Below, piece after piece: positions 1 to 12,700 of a DNA stretch of 64,000 bases. Location: positions 6,496,001 through 6,560,000 of the forward strand of contig NC_064034.1 of the NCBI RefSeq assembly GCF_932526225.1, in the 5' to 3' direction. The position numbers and the translations under genes are program-made. The notes under the pieces are model-generated. The model was not told the DNA's origin, did not search any database, and saw only the letters and a program-made list of their open reading frames with translations. Source of the DNA: Nematostella vectensis (lineage: Eukaryota > Cnidaria > Anthozoa > Actiniaria > Edwardsiidae). The number at the start of each line of letters is the position of its first letter. Within the stretch, counting starts at the first letter, position 1.

Positions 1-288
1 TTTTTGCTTAGAATAAGCAAAACACTAGGGAAATGGCCATAAAGAAATAAAAAAATTCTGTCAAAATGACATTCACCCGTTTATACCCGCAAAACGAAGA
101 CTGCCGACTAGGGAATATTTGCTTAGCGGCGTCAAAGAGTTTATTAAATCTTGCATTATTTTGGGAAACTGATATTACATAAACCATGAGTTCAGAGGTG
201 GCCCACTAGATTCTGCCCATCCTTATGATCAGTAACAAAGAGAAAGCGGCAGTTTGCAGTCCACTCCGACCAGCGTTTAACTGTAAAT
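1..288. other. Upstream flank, no gene seen
   Basis: AT-rich sequence before the mucin-like gene. No coding exon or recognisable transposon is visible. It presumably holds the promoter of the gene starting at 289, but I see no clear TATA box or initiator. Confidence 0.4.
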
Positions 289-2268
289 ATGGCGATCGCC
301 ATAAGCCAGAAAAGCAATCGTTATACAACTACGATTCTTGCAGTTTTCGTCTCGTTCCTGGTCAAAGAAACGACTTCGATGAATACTTCCTCTCTTTCCC
401 CATCCACTGACGCAGTACAAATTAGAGGCTGGTTAACTTCGATGTCGAGAGTCTCTGTGTCTTCGTTCGGAGAAGTTAAGGCTACCCCTATGGATACAGG
501 CATTTTTATCTCTGTGAGCAGCAATTCTGTTAATGATGATGTCGCGAAATCTTCTATCAGTTTTTCTAGCCAGGCTCAGTTTTCTGCAAAAGTTACTCTG
601 ACCAACTCACATCTTCCTTCGGTGATAAAACCTACGGAAGCAACCACCTTGAAAAGCTACAAAACAAAAGTTCCAACATTGGTTTATTCAAGGGTTGAGA
701 ATACTTCAGTTGAGTCAAGCCCACTATCTACTGCGACACCACAATCAAGTGGCTATAAAAATGGCGTGACAAGTGAGCCATCACACCTGTGTGCTAAAGC
801 TACTTCTGTCACGCAACCAATCGGAAGCGTGGGGATTGAGCCGAATCAAGTTACGAGGTCTAGCTCAACCAACAATGGTGTTATGTCTTCTGCAAGTGTT
901 GGTGTTTATTCAAGTCGGGAAAAGACTGATGTCACGGCATATGTCACGACATATACTCCTGCCTTACATTCAAGCCTCTTGATGAAAGTCAACCCTTCTA
1001 GCGTTACTTCCGTAACGCAGTCAACTGAAGGCAACAATAAAAGTCACGCAACGAGCTCAAGCTTTTGGCCGTCAGTTGTATCGATGAGAAGAAGTTCTGA
1101 AGCTAATCCCGTCACAAAGTCGACGAGAATAGACCTAGTCAGTCACGTAACGGGACCAAGTTCTGTCGCATCAGGTTTAACGATGACGACAAAAGCGTTC
1201 AATTTTACTACCGTCACGAAGTCAACTAGAGTCAGTCACGCGAGTAGCACAAGTTTTGTGGGGACATCTTTAACGATGACGCAAAATTTTGAAGCTACTT
1301 CCGTCAAACAGTCAGCTCGAGCTGATCTAGGCAGCAACATAATGAGTTCAAGTACTATGGTAATGGCATCGAAAGAATCTGAAGCTACTTTCGTCACGCA
1401 GTCAGCTGTAGTTGACCTAGTCAGCAGTCACACAACAAGCTCAAGTACTGCGGCAATGGAGTCACCAACGTCGAAAGAATCTACAACGAGCTCAAGCTCT
1501 CTGGCTTTAGGGTTACCGACGACGACAAAAGCATCTGAATCTTTCACAGCCACGCTATCAAGGGAAGGCGATGAGATTTTTGCAAGAAAGACTGTACTTG
1601 TCACACTAGGCACATCGACGTTCGTGACAGATTCCAGAGAATCCTCCGTAGCGCAACCCGGTGAACATTCTGAAGCCAGTCACACAACAAGTTCAAGCAC
1701 AATGACAACAGCACCAGGGACGTCACAAGGCAGCGTGACTGATGGTGATTCCTATAAAGTTAGTCACGCAATAACGATGGACGCCAAAATCTCAAGCACG
1801 ACCATCAAAGCAGCTTATATCACATCTGCCACGTCAAGCGTCCAGGCCAGTCACGCAAAAAGCATCACGCAATCAATTATTTCAGTAGCAGCGTCAGCGG
1901 AATTACAAGGCTCTCCCGTTACTTCCGTCACGCATTCAGGTGATCTCAAGTATACAACAAGTCCTCCAAAGTCAAGCATCGTGACACCAGATTTATCAAA
2001 CTCGCCATCTAAGGCTGTGATGTCCTCATCAAGAGAAAGCATTGCATATGTAACGCAATCCACTTTGAAGCAGAAAGCTGATGGCGTTACTTCCGTCCCG
2101 CAATCCACCAACATCACGCAAGTGATTGCCGTTCAACCGTCACGCACCGTGAGGTACAACACGAGTGTCGACCCGGAAGTGGTTAGGGCTTCAACCGGAG
2201 GGGGAGGGGCTGCTATAAAGGCTTCTATTCTTGTTGTTTTGATTTGTGTTATAGGTAGAGGCCTTTAG
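289..2268 (+). CDS. Ser/Thr-rich mucin-like secreted or GPI-anchored protein
   Basis: This is an uninterrupted 659-codon frame and is not recognised as a named family. The N-terminus has a basic and polar stretch, then a hydrophobic core (about residues 15-25, ILAVFVSFLV), as expected of a signal peptide. Nearly all the rest is Ser, Thr, Val and Ala, with a loose repeat of SVTQST-, SHxTSSS- and TSVTQS-like phrases, very few Cys and no globular domain. This composition is typical of a heavily O-glycosylated mucin or surface-coat protein. The C-terminus is a Gly-rich linker (GGGGAA), then about 15 hydrophobic residues (SILVVLICVIG) ending almost at once, which fits a GPI-attachment signal better than a transmembrane anchor with a cytoplasmic tail. 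The gene is tail-to-tail with the TRPA gene. An ATTAAA at 2533-2538 could be its polyadenylation signal. Absence of introns and low complexity leave some doubt, but 659 open codons with both terminal signals argue for a real gene. Confidence 0.6.
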   Translation: MAIAISQKSNRYTTTILAVFVSFLVKETTSMNTSSLSPSTDAVQIRGWLTSMSRVSVSSFGEVKATPMDTGIFISVSSNSVNDDVAKSSISFSSQAQFSAKVTLTNSHLPSVIKPTEATTLKSYKTKVPTLVYSRVENTSVESSPLSTATPQSSGYKNGVTSEPSHLCAKATSVTQPIGSVGIEPNQVTRSSSTNNGVMSSASVGVYSSREKTDVTAYVTTYTPALHSSLLMKVNPSSVTSVTQSTEGNNKSHATSSSFWPSVVSMRRSSEANPVTKSTRIDLVSHVTGPSSVASGLTMTTKAFNFTTVTKSTRVSHASSTSFVGTSLTMTQNFEATSVKQSARADLGSNIMSSSTMVMASKESEATFVTQSAVVDLVSSHTTSSSTAAMESPTSKESTTSSSSLALGLPTTTKASESFTATLSREGDEIFARKTVLVTLGTSTFVTDSRESSVAQPGEHSEASHTTSSSTMTTAPGTSQGSVTDGDSYKVSHAITMDAKISSTTIKAAYITSATSSVQASHAKSITQSIISVAASAELQGSPVTSVTHSGDLKYTTSPPKSSIVTPDLSNSPSKAVMSSSRESIAYVTQSTLKQKADGVTSVPQSTNITQVIAVQPSRTVRYNTSVDPEVVRASTGGGGAAIKASILVVLICVIGRGL

Positions 2269-3000
2269 GTCCAGGTATATCTACAAGAACGACAAGAAAA
2301 TGGCCTGTTCTGACTTCAAAAGTTACCAAAAAGACACTTGCTAGATCAGATGGTACCTTAGTACCCTGTAAAAGTCTTTTTGGGTAGGGCGGGGGAATTT
2401 GACACATGATGTAGTGACCTCTAGATGTTTTTTTTTCTACTTGGTATAAGGGGGGGGGGGGGGGGGGGGGAGTAGAGAGAAGTACGCGTAGACAGAGTTA
2501 TAAAATATTGCGCGTTAGAACGATTGTAAGTAATTAAACCATTCCATCTTTTTGGAGGCCGGAGGGTGCATGCGGCCCACTGCGATTAGACGTGAGCGAC
2601 GCCTTGCTACAAAAGGTAGGGAGGAACAGCATCCGGGACCTTGCTTGCGTAGCGCTATAAACGTTATAAAGGCAGAAGCGGAGTTTTAGTGCTAAGAATC
2701 CTTTAATGGACGATTATTGCCCATATGGTTTATATGAATTGGATTTTATACTAATAGAGCAACTAAACGTTAATGATAGTCTAAATAGGTTTAGATAGTT
2801 GATGCTGGAAACAATTATAAAATATATAAGTTGTATTAAATTGAAGAATTCTCATATGCGGTTTTTGCGAAATTTGTGTACAATTTTTCTAGACGTTAAA
2901 CTTTTTCTTATCATTTTTTCATATTATTTGCCGAAATATAGCTTTTGTAACCTTTAATTAATTACCGCACTATTGTGTAAAAAAATGACCACTATCTGCC

Positions 3001-3001
<1 letters not shown>
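2269..3001. other. Intergenic, between convergent genes
   Basis: This holds the presumed 3' untranslated region of the mucin-like gene, with a candidate ATTAAA signal at 2533-2538, and a run of about 22 G at 2450-2471. No coding potential is seen. Confidence 0.4.
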
Positions 3002-3070
<69 letters not shown>

Positions 3071-3690
3071 GTTATTACTATTACTATTACTATTACTATT
3101 ACTATTATTATTACTATTATTATTACTATTACTATTACTATTACTATTACTATTACTATTACTATTACTATTACTATTACTATTACTATTACTATTACTA
3201 TTACTATTACTATTACTATTACTATTACTATTACTATTACTATTACTATTACTATTACTATTACTATTACTATTACTACTACTATTGTTATTGTTATTGT
3301 TATTGTTATTGTTATTGTTATTGTTATTGTTATTGTTATTGTTATTGTTATTGTTATTGTTATTGTTATTGTTATTGTTATTGTTATTGTTATTGTTATT
3401 GTTATTGTTATTGTTATTGTTATTGTTATTGTTATTGTTATTGTTATTGTTATTGTTATTGTTATTGTTATTGTTATTGTTATTGTTATTGTTATTGTTA
3501 TTGTTATTGTTATTGTTATTGTTATTGTTATTGTTATTGTTATTGTTATTGTTATTGTTATTGTTATTGTTATTGTTATTGTTATTGTTATTGTTATTGT
3601 TATTGTTATTGTTATTGTTATTGTTATTGTTATTGTTATTGTTATTGTTATTGTTATTGTTATTGTTATTGTTATTGTTATTGTTATTGT
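3002..3690. repeat. Compound microsatellite (TTA, TTACTA, TTATTG)
   Basis: About 690 bp of trinucleotide and hexanucleotide repeat in three blocks: TTA units to about 3070, TTACTA units to about 3285, then TTATTG units to 3690. The block order suggests successive expansion of variant units. It begins only about 80 bp past the TRPA stop codon, and on the - strand an AATAAA lies at its far edge (3002-3007), so the TRPA 3' UTR could include it. The poly-Leu and Ile-Thr frames it creates are not genes. Confidence 0.95.
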
Positions 3691-3770
3691 ACCATGAATA
3701 GTGAACTGTGAACCTTCCAAAACAGCCAGCTCCTTACTGCAAATACCGATATACTTTGAAATTAGCCAAA

Positions 3771-6700
3771 CTATGCTCTTGGTGGCGGCCTGCCACCAAA
3801 TGACAGACCGGACAGTCCCATGATGCTTTGCCTGGGGATGCTGAGAATAGACGACATTGTTTGCCGGAGATCGTCTGCGGTAACTGAGCTAACCGACCTG
3901 ACTTCTTCCTGGTTATTGTTCTGTAGCATGTGTAGGACTGTTTTAAGAGTATCGTTAATTTCTTCCAACCTGAGTGAAATGAGAAACAAGAGTTTTAGCA
4001 ATCATTTTGGAGTGTAAAGGTTTTCCGCGGCCTTTTGCCTAGTTCCCTCGTGCCTTTGAGACAAAATCATCCATGGCACCTCTTGTGAAAGTTTGCGTTT
4101 TTTTACGATAGAGAAACCTCCCTGTTTACTGGCTTTTTATTATGGATTGTTGACAAGGTACGTACTCGTTTGAATGTTCGTCCATTTTGACCTTGATCTC
4201 CTCAAAGTCTTTCACAAACTCATCTCTAGTACCCAGGTCTTCCTCATCTTCCGCTCCACCAAAACCGAGTAGTGATTCAAATATCTTCAAAGATCAAAAT
4301 CCATTAGAGGACAATCAGCAACATCAACTTTTAATCCTAACTGTATGTGATACTTTAGAGAGTTAATATTGGTTAATATTAAAGGAGAGAAAAAACACAC
4401 CCGCAAAGGAAATGGTATGGGTAAAGGAAGTGAGGTCATGTAAACCTCTAAATACATCTTGCACAAATGTAAAATACCCAAGAAAAGTCAAACAGAATAT
4501 GAGAACATATGCAACAACAAAGGCAACTTTTATACTTACACGAGAGAATAATGGCGGTGTTCCGTTCGGGTACTCCGTGTACTGCTTCATGTGGATGCGG
4601 CGGAGTAAGCGGTAAGGGAAGGCGCCCTCGATGTCCCGCAACATGTCAACCTATGGGGGGAAAACGAACGAGCGGTTTTGTCGACCTAGAAATGGCAGAC
4701 GATAACGAACGTGCATGTCGGCCTAGAGATAGCAGACGGGCAAGCGGGCATGTCGACCTAGAGATAGCAGACGAACGAAGGGGCATGTCGACCTTGAGAT
4801 GGCAGACGAACAAGCGGGCAAGTCGACCTAGAGAGGGAAGACGAACGAGCGGGCATATCGACCCAGAGATGGCAGACGTACGAACGGGTAAGTCGATGTA
4901 AATAGGGAAAATGAACGAACGGGCATGTCGACCTACAGAGGGAAGACGAACGAGCGGGAAAGTCGACCTAGAGATGGCGGCCGAACGTGCGGGCAAGTCA
5001 ACCTAAAAAAGCAGACGAACGAGCGGGCATGTCGACCTAGAGAGAGAAGATGAACGAGCGGGCATGTCGACCTAGAGATAGCAGACGAACGAGCGGGTAT
5101 GTCGACCTAGAGATAGCAGACGAACGAGCGGGCAAGTCGGCCTAGAGATAGCAGACGAACGAGCGGGCACGTCGACCTAGAGAGGGAAGATGAACGAGTG
5201 GGCAAGTCGTCCTACAGAAAGCCGACGAACTAGCGTGCATGTCTTCCTAGAGAGGGAAGATGAACTAGCGGGAATGCCAAACTAGCAGAACCGACAAACA
5301 GAGGCAAACGAGGCCCCTGACTTGGACATGCTCACGGAGCAACCACCACGAGTGGTTTGTGAGAAGCAATCTTTTGTATGTGAAAAGTAATCATTTTCTC
5401 GTTCAATAGAGAATATGGGACGTTATGAGATCACGTGACCTTTCTGGGTGGCAAATTCAAAACAAAATAATCACAAGAATGACTGTGGCCGTCAAACCAG
5501 AGAACGACGAAAAAAAATCTTAAAAAACCCTTTCTGAAAAAATTTGGCTTTTTGTTGCTGTTATTTTGCCGCTAAAAGCCTAAGCGCGCCACCCAAACAA
5601 TCATATGGTTCTGTAAGCGCAAGTCGCCCCTATTGAAGTGAAATCGTCATAGATCTCGAAATCTCTCGTGGTGTACTAGCGTGAGAAAGAAAAGGGAATG
5701 TTATTGGTACCTGCATCACGTATCTATCGATCAAAGCGTTTTTCTCGATTTTGTCGATATCTCCAACAGCTAGACCAACCTGATGACAAGCAAACTCAAT
5801 CGATTAGAATGTCCATAGATTTGCCTCAAGTCGCCCTCTTTGATTTCCTAATAGGAGCGCGCGATCTAATGGGTATTTTCCTAAAAAATCAGGCGTTCAG
5901 CAAAAGCTAATTTTTAAAAAGCTGACCAGCGGACTTCGAAAAAGTCTAGAAAGTGCAGTGAAATCCAAGATTCCTAGGAGAAGCGAAAAATATAAAAAAA
6001 GCGGTTCCTAGTGCACTCATGGCACTAAATGCACTAAGCGGTTCCTTGAGCACTAAAGCTTAGAGGGATGATTACCATTGGGCGCCAAAAGAGCATGTTG
6101 AGATATGTTTAAACACAATATTTACCAATCATTCATCTAGCCAGGATGGGCTCTGAGTAAATATCCTATTCAGGCACATTTTTTAGTCTGTTTGCAGAAG
6201 GTGTATTTGACTAATAAATTATGTGTTGCCTATTTGTGGATGATAGAATAGCAGAATGTGCCGCATTGTCGTATTGTTGCATACCAGCATATTCATCATG
6301 ATGATCGGCATTGCTAGGCAAAACAGTATCATAAATATGTTAGCAAGCTCCTTGTAGTATTGCTTCCCGAATGGCAGGAAGTTGTCCGCGTAGTTGAGTT
6401 CTCCAAGCGTCATGATAAACATCGACATAAGCACCGTCGGCAAGGTCGTGAACATCGGTTCCTGAAAAAAAAAAAACCCGCTTGGTAGAAAATAACGCAA
6501 AGCCCGTTAACTTTCATCCTGTTATGCAGGACTGTAAGGGTACAAAGGGCATGCCACCCATAATAGTTTAAAATCATTATCAGGATTTCACCAGTAGGGC
6601 GTGGCTGTGCCCCCCTTCCCCACTATTCTAGTGATCATTTAGGGCCGCCCCCTCCTCCGATAAATAATGGCTGCTCCCTAAAATAATGAAGCTGTGTCGT

Positions 6701-9700
6701 GACATCATTACATCTGCTATCAAAACAAATTAAAATTAAATATACAGCCCTGATATACAGGGTAACATGTCTAATATTTTACCTGGTCAATAAGTAGAAA
6801 GAATGTGGTGCCAAATGCCATAGCGAAGAAGGCAAATAACACCAGGACCTACAGAAACATAAAGAAATGGTGGCGTTGGTTACAAAACCGAAATAAAAAT
6901 TTCAACAAGTACAACAAGTGGGAGTTGTCATTATTAAATTTATTGTTATTGCATATCAAGAAAATTTAGCCAAAATATGTCGTTTTTCCCAGATGCGGTT
7001 ACTTACATATAAGGAAACTAATATATTCCTTATTTGGAAAACCTGCATGATTCTTGTCATTTTTAATGCTGCCGTACCGCAGGTGCTTCGCAAACTTTAT
7101 GAATTGTATTCAAAAAAGAAAAACAGTGACTGTGACCATCTTTAGTCAATTGAGAAAGCCTCTGAAAAGAAACTAAAATTGCTCGGTACCAGACCCTCGT
7201 GTTGTTGTTGTTGTTGTTGTTAATGTTATTGTTATCCGCAGTATCATTGTTATTTTCATCATTAGCATTATTAGCGACATCATTACTATCTACTATTTTA
7301 AACCTCTGGTCGGATCACACTTTGCCCTTATCATTGTTTTATATCCCAGTGATAAATTCTCTCGCGCGCTCATTGGTCAATACGGGTCACGTGCACATTT
7401 TCACAGGACAAATGATATCTGTCCTGTGAACATTTTTGTGCAGTCAAAACTCACTTTTCGTTTGCTCAAACAAGGATTTCAAAAAGAATATTTGATTTCT
7501 TTTATAGAATTATCATCAATACATATTTTTTTAGAATTCATCCTGAAACGCGAAAGAAGAAACAATGACAAAAAATTCACAACAGCACGCGCTCGTGGCG
7601 TCATTCCCGTGCACGTCAGCGCGCGCGCAGAAGACATTTAAAAATTAAAAAAACTTTTGCTTCAATTTCTAACCCAGCTCTCCGCAGAATTATAAGAAAA
7701 CAGACTAGGTGTAAATCCATCAGTTCACTGTGATATCGGCGGATAATGTCCGCGGATGAGAAATGGTCTTCAAAATTTTACATCGAAGCTTCGCTTCTCG
7801 GCCAACTGTTTATTTTTCGTACCATTTCTCATCCTTAGACATTATCCGACGATATCCTAGCCGCCAGAAGGGGTTTAGTTACTAAATAATCGCAGTGCCT
7901 CAGTTTCCCTGGCTATTGAATCTGGGGAGGTAAGGTATTTCTACAAGGGTCGACATGACGGAAAAACCTGGAAAATGCGCAATTCGAGATAGAGAAAGAA
8001 GGCACAATTTCTTACAATGGCCATTGGTTCCTTGTATTCTGGACTGATTTTTAAAACACAAATAACGTTAGGCCGAAATTAACATACCCAGATTTTTGCT
8101 TTCTAGGATATTTTTCCCTTGATCATCCTTGCGCTATGTATGAGCTCAGGGACGAAAAGCTGAAATTTCAACGACACTTTACAAAAAGACACATCAATGA
8201 AAAAAAAGTCACATTTACTATTTTGTTTGCTATTACTCACTAAGTACTTAAAGAAATTTTCCGCCTTATTAGATCTGAAATGAGCTTATTTGAAGCGTTA
8301 TGTCATGTTTTTCCGTCATGTCACCAGGGTCGCTTTAATGTTTGTGTGAATCCGTGACCCATGGCACCGTCTAGCGAATAAAAGCCTCACAAATACACAT
8401 AAAAAGACGCCCCTGCTGCTATTCCTACAAAGATCTGTAGCAGCTTCGGCTGAAACTCTTATATTCTTGATAATCACCTTAAGTAGCGTGACGAACATGC
8501 GGTACAGCATGATGACGTATTTGCCGTAAAATGATAACCTGTAAATACACGGTCACGGTCAACTTACGTTGACCGGTACACGCCACGGGATGTGGGGTGG
8601 GGGGGGGGAGGGGGGGGGGGGAGATTTTTAAAGGAAGGTAGCGGACATGGTTAGTCCACAACTGGAATGCATGTGAAACCCGGTGTTATTATAGCCGCCA
8701 TTTTGGATTTTGAGCAAAAATGAAAAACTAGACGTCGGTTTTTCGCTATAAAAACACCGGGCAAACGAGTGCATTGCAGAATACGTTTTGGTCGGCAGTG
8801 GCAACTCAGAGGCAGATGAATGGCGCTATTTGTATTCGCAATTGAAACATAATGAGGCACAGAAAAACGTGCGTCATGATTCGATTATTTATCGAAAGAG
8901 TATAGATTTTTAAAAAGAGGTGGGAAAGTAGGAATACAAATACGCCACGCCCATGCACGGGGCTGGACATACCCCACGAATACGCCACGCCCATGCACGG
9001 GGCTAGACCCACCCCACGAATACGCAACGCCCATGCACGGGGCTGGACATACCCCACGGATACGCCACGCCCATGCACGGGGCTGGACATACCCCACGAA
9101 TACGCCACGCCCATGCACGGGGCTGGACATACCCCACGAATACGCCACGCCCATGCACGGGGCTAGACCCACCCCACGAATACGCAACGCCCATGCACGG
9201 AGCTGGACCCACCCCACGAATACGTCACGCCCATGCACGGGGCTGGACCCACCCCACGAATACGTCACGCCCATACACGGGTCAGTGACGTAAGAGTTTT
9301 ACCTTCGCAGGTGCAAAATGAGAACAAGCCAACCAAAGAACATGGCTATCGCTGCCGCCTCCTTTTGCCGCCCCCACTTGCATTCGCAGGTCGGCACGAT
9401 AGAGAAGATGGCAGCGCAGTATGCAGATAGATCCAGAATGTTCGACGGGGAGGAAACATAGCGCATGCCCTAAAGGAGGAAACCGCAGGTGAGTATCAAC
9501 AAGCACATTCTCTGTGGGAAGATTGGGGACAAATATGGGTATTCTCAGGTAATGAGACGGTGACAAACTTGGGTATTCTCTGGTAATACGTGAGACGGTT
9601 AGCATAGCTGATTAGCTAAAAAAAGATGCATAGGGAAGCCCGCCTCCGAGTTTGCTAACATGGACTCGGGTGTCGGTATAGGAGGAGAAAAAAGAAATAA

Positions 9701-12700
9701 AATGACAATGATGATCATTACACGGTGATAATGATGATGAAAATCTCCGCTATGACGAAGATTGGAAAGGTAAATATATAGGCTAATTTCTAAAATTTCC
9801 TTTTTTATGAAAAGATACGTGTTTACTAATGGCTAATCAAACCTACCTGGATATAGAAAGCCAGCGCCTCTTTCAAGATATGAAGACAAGTAAATAAGAT
9901 AAGCCAGTACTGCATATATTGCAATCTCTAGAAATGGAGGACAGAAATGTTACCAGCGTACAAGCAAACATGTAAACCGCATTATTTTTATTATTGTCAT
10001 TATTATTTTCGCTTACCGGGAACCTTCTATGGCAGATCGCCTTATAATTCTAAGAGGAGAAACAAATCAATCAGCATCAAAATTCTCGCGTAAAAAAAAA
10101 ATCCACAAAATATTTGAGAAACCTACTCATCTGGCCACAAAATAGAATGGTTTCTTAAGATACTGATAATTTCCTTCATACTCCATCGTCTCTTCATCGA
10201 TCTGTTTTTACCTTGAGGTAAATGAGCCCTGTAGCTGTGTTATTCACGCGCTCGGGGCAGAAGATCGCGTCGCCCTCCTCGAGCTCAATGTGCAAAAACG
10301 TCAAAGGGATTAGAAAGGCCAGATACATCAGTAAGTTTAGGACAAACACCACCGAGCCATACATCCTCCTGGAAAAATTCCAATCCAATTGTCACTTAAC
10401 ACGCTACTGATCAGCTTATTTTATCTTCTAGATTCAAGTTATAGAAATCAACAGATCATCTTCCCAAAAAAATTTGAAGAAGAACCTAAAACAACAACAG
10501 ACATAATTGATTTTATGTCTTGAACAATAGAGCCGTAGCAGGCCGCATATGATTTAGGGGTCACAATACAGAAACAAGGAAATATGGGGGGGGGAGGGGT
10601 GGCACAGCCAAGCGACCCAGGATGCCCAGGTAGACCTCGATATTTTACTCTACGTCACAGCGAGCTGTGCGTGGTGCAACCGACTAGTACAGGGCTAGGA
10701 ACCTGGTTATTGCCTCCCCATTAATGCGCGGGTACCTTAGTTTCATTTGTGTTGTACAGGTCCGCTATACAGCGGTGTTGGGGCCTAAATCTCCAACATA
10801 GCCGTAGAGCTTTAGCTGCCATACAGTGATTCAGCGCACGTCTGCATGTATGGTCGATATTTTAGCGCTTCCAGATTGTATGGATACCAGGTTCAATCGA
10901 AGGCAAAGCAATATATATTTTTTCAGTTTTTTTCTCTTTTTTTTAATGAAGAAACTTTGTGCGCGCATAATTATATACAAAAGTTCATTCTAGTATTTCC
11001 TTACAAAATGTGGAGCACGACTTTAGTAGGTGACAAGGACGATTGGGGTGCGCTTACATGGCCCTTGCAGCATTGTAAAATCCGGTTTTTCGGTATGTTC
11101 TTGACTTGAGAACCTTGGCAGTTTTTCTATCGCGTTCAGAATTCAGGGTCTAAAGTATTTTGGCGAGCGAAAACTTTCTCTCCAGAATGCCCATCATGTT
11201 TTCATTCAGCTGCCTAACTAATTTCTGCTTGAATGAGACATTCACTCAAAATCAGATAAACGAACTCAGCTTTGTTCGATCTTTAAAATCAGATAACGAA
11301 ATGTTTTTCGATTTTTTTAAAAAAAATATATGTTCCTACTAATGTCTTTCACTTTTTTCATGCTAAGAAAACTTTCAAAAATTCGCTCACCTTATGGAAG
11401 CATTTTATTTGGCTTACCTTCGACACATGACCCAGCCCTTTGAAGGTTATGGAAATAACGCAATTATCAATTGATGATCTCAATTACTCACCATTTCTTA
11501 CTAAGCAAGACAAAACACAGAGGATGGGTTAAACATTTGTCCTGACGGTTATCCGCCATTGCCTGGAATAAAGCGAAATGTTATATGCTTTGATTTTTTT
11601 TTTTCAAATTGACCTGTTGTATTCGAATGAGGCGCATAATACCTGCGGTTGGGATGAGGTGTATGTTACCTACAGGGGTGGGATGAGGTGTATGTTACCT
11701 ACAGGGGTAAGATGAGGTGTATGTTATCTACAGGTTTGGAATGAGGTGTATGTTACCTACAGGGAAGGGATGAGGTGTATGTTACCTACAGGGGTGGGAT
11801 GAGGTGTATGTTACCTACAGGGGTGGGATGAGGTGTATGTTACCTACAGGGGTGGGATTAGGTGTATGTTACCTACAGGTGTGGAATGAGGTGTATGTTA
11901 CCTACAGGGGTGGGATGAGGTGTATGTTACCTACAGGGGTAAGATGAGGTGTATGTTACCTACAGGGGTAAGATGAGGTGTATGTTATCTACAGGTGTGG
12001 AATGAGGTGTATGTTACCTACAGGGGAGGGATGAGGTGTATGTTACCTACAGGGGTGGGATAAGGTGTATGTTATCTACAGGGGTGGGATGAGGTGTATG
12101 TTACCTACAGGGGTGGGATGAGGTGTATTTACCTACAGGGGTGGGGTTAGGTGTTTGTTACCTACAGGAGTGGTGTGGTGCGTAAGTTACCTGTGTGTAT
12201 GTGGGGCGGGGGGGGGGGGGGGGAGGATCGGAAGGGTTGTATTCAAATAAAGTGCATGTCACCTTAAGTACTTCAAGAGTTCCCTTGTTTTTCTTTGTAG
12301 GTTTGCTCAGGATCAGACTCAAGTCGTATTTAATCTAAAATGACACTTGAACTCAAGTTGCAAATAGATAGAACGATTTCAGCGTTTTAAGACGTTTGCA
12401 TACCTTGTAATCACTGCTGTGCGAATCCCCTTCTGTCTGTATGCACTGGTTAAGAAAACGCTGAAAGGAGATCATGTGTCGTTTAGTAGCTCGATAGAGG
12501 TGAGAATGTCGCTCTTTTAACCTGGCCACTTATTCCACATACAATTAATTGTACTATAAAAAAAACTTGTAAATACGTTAGGGCTGACATCAAATTTTCC
12601 TTTTTGAAAAAATATTATATTCTAGCTAATGTTACTGTAAGGGTACTACAAAAAACATTGTGTGAATGATAATTATGTCGTTCATGTCGTTTTTGTCGTT

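Larger units (their letters stand above)
6285..11562 (-). other. TRPA transmembrane and pore module (exons 18-25)
   Basis: Exon 18 ends in SKKW at the membrane entry. Exon 19 encodes S1 ([17 protein letters not shown]) and an extracellular loop. Exon 21 encodes S2, exon 22 S3 and the start of S4, exon 23 the rest of S4 ([15 protein letters not shown]), and exon 24 S5 ([13 protein letters not shown]). Exon 25 encodes the pore helix, the filter region (TLGELNYAD, about residues 929-937) and S6 ([14 protein letters not shown]). In human TRPA1 the filter position is Gly-Asp; here it is Gly-Glu (about 931-932). That conserves the charge but changes side-chain length. Confidence 0.8.

Noticed and set aside
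2973-3720. Poly-Leu and Ile-Thr frames of 242 codons on both strands
   Set aside because: Pure microsatellite translation.
8806-9293. Overlapping Pro, His and Arg-rich frames on both strands
   Set aside because: Translation of the 40-bp minisatellite in TRPA intron 22.
11418-11437. 20-nt candidate TRPA exon between exons 18 and 19
   Set aside because: It has AG and GT flanks, but including it breaks the frame. Direct joining of exons 18 and 19 keeps the frame and matches the TRPA pattern around KW and S1.
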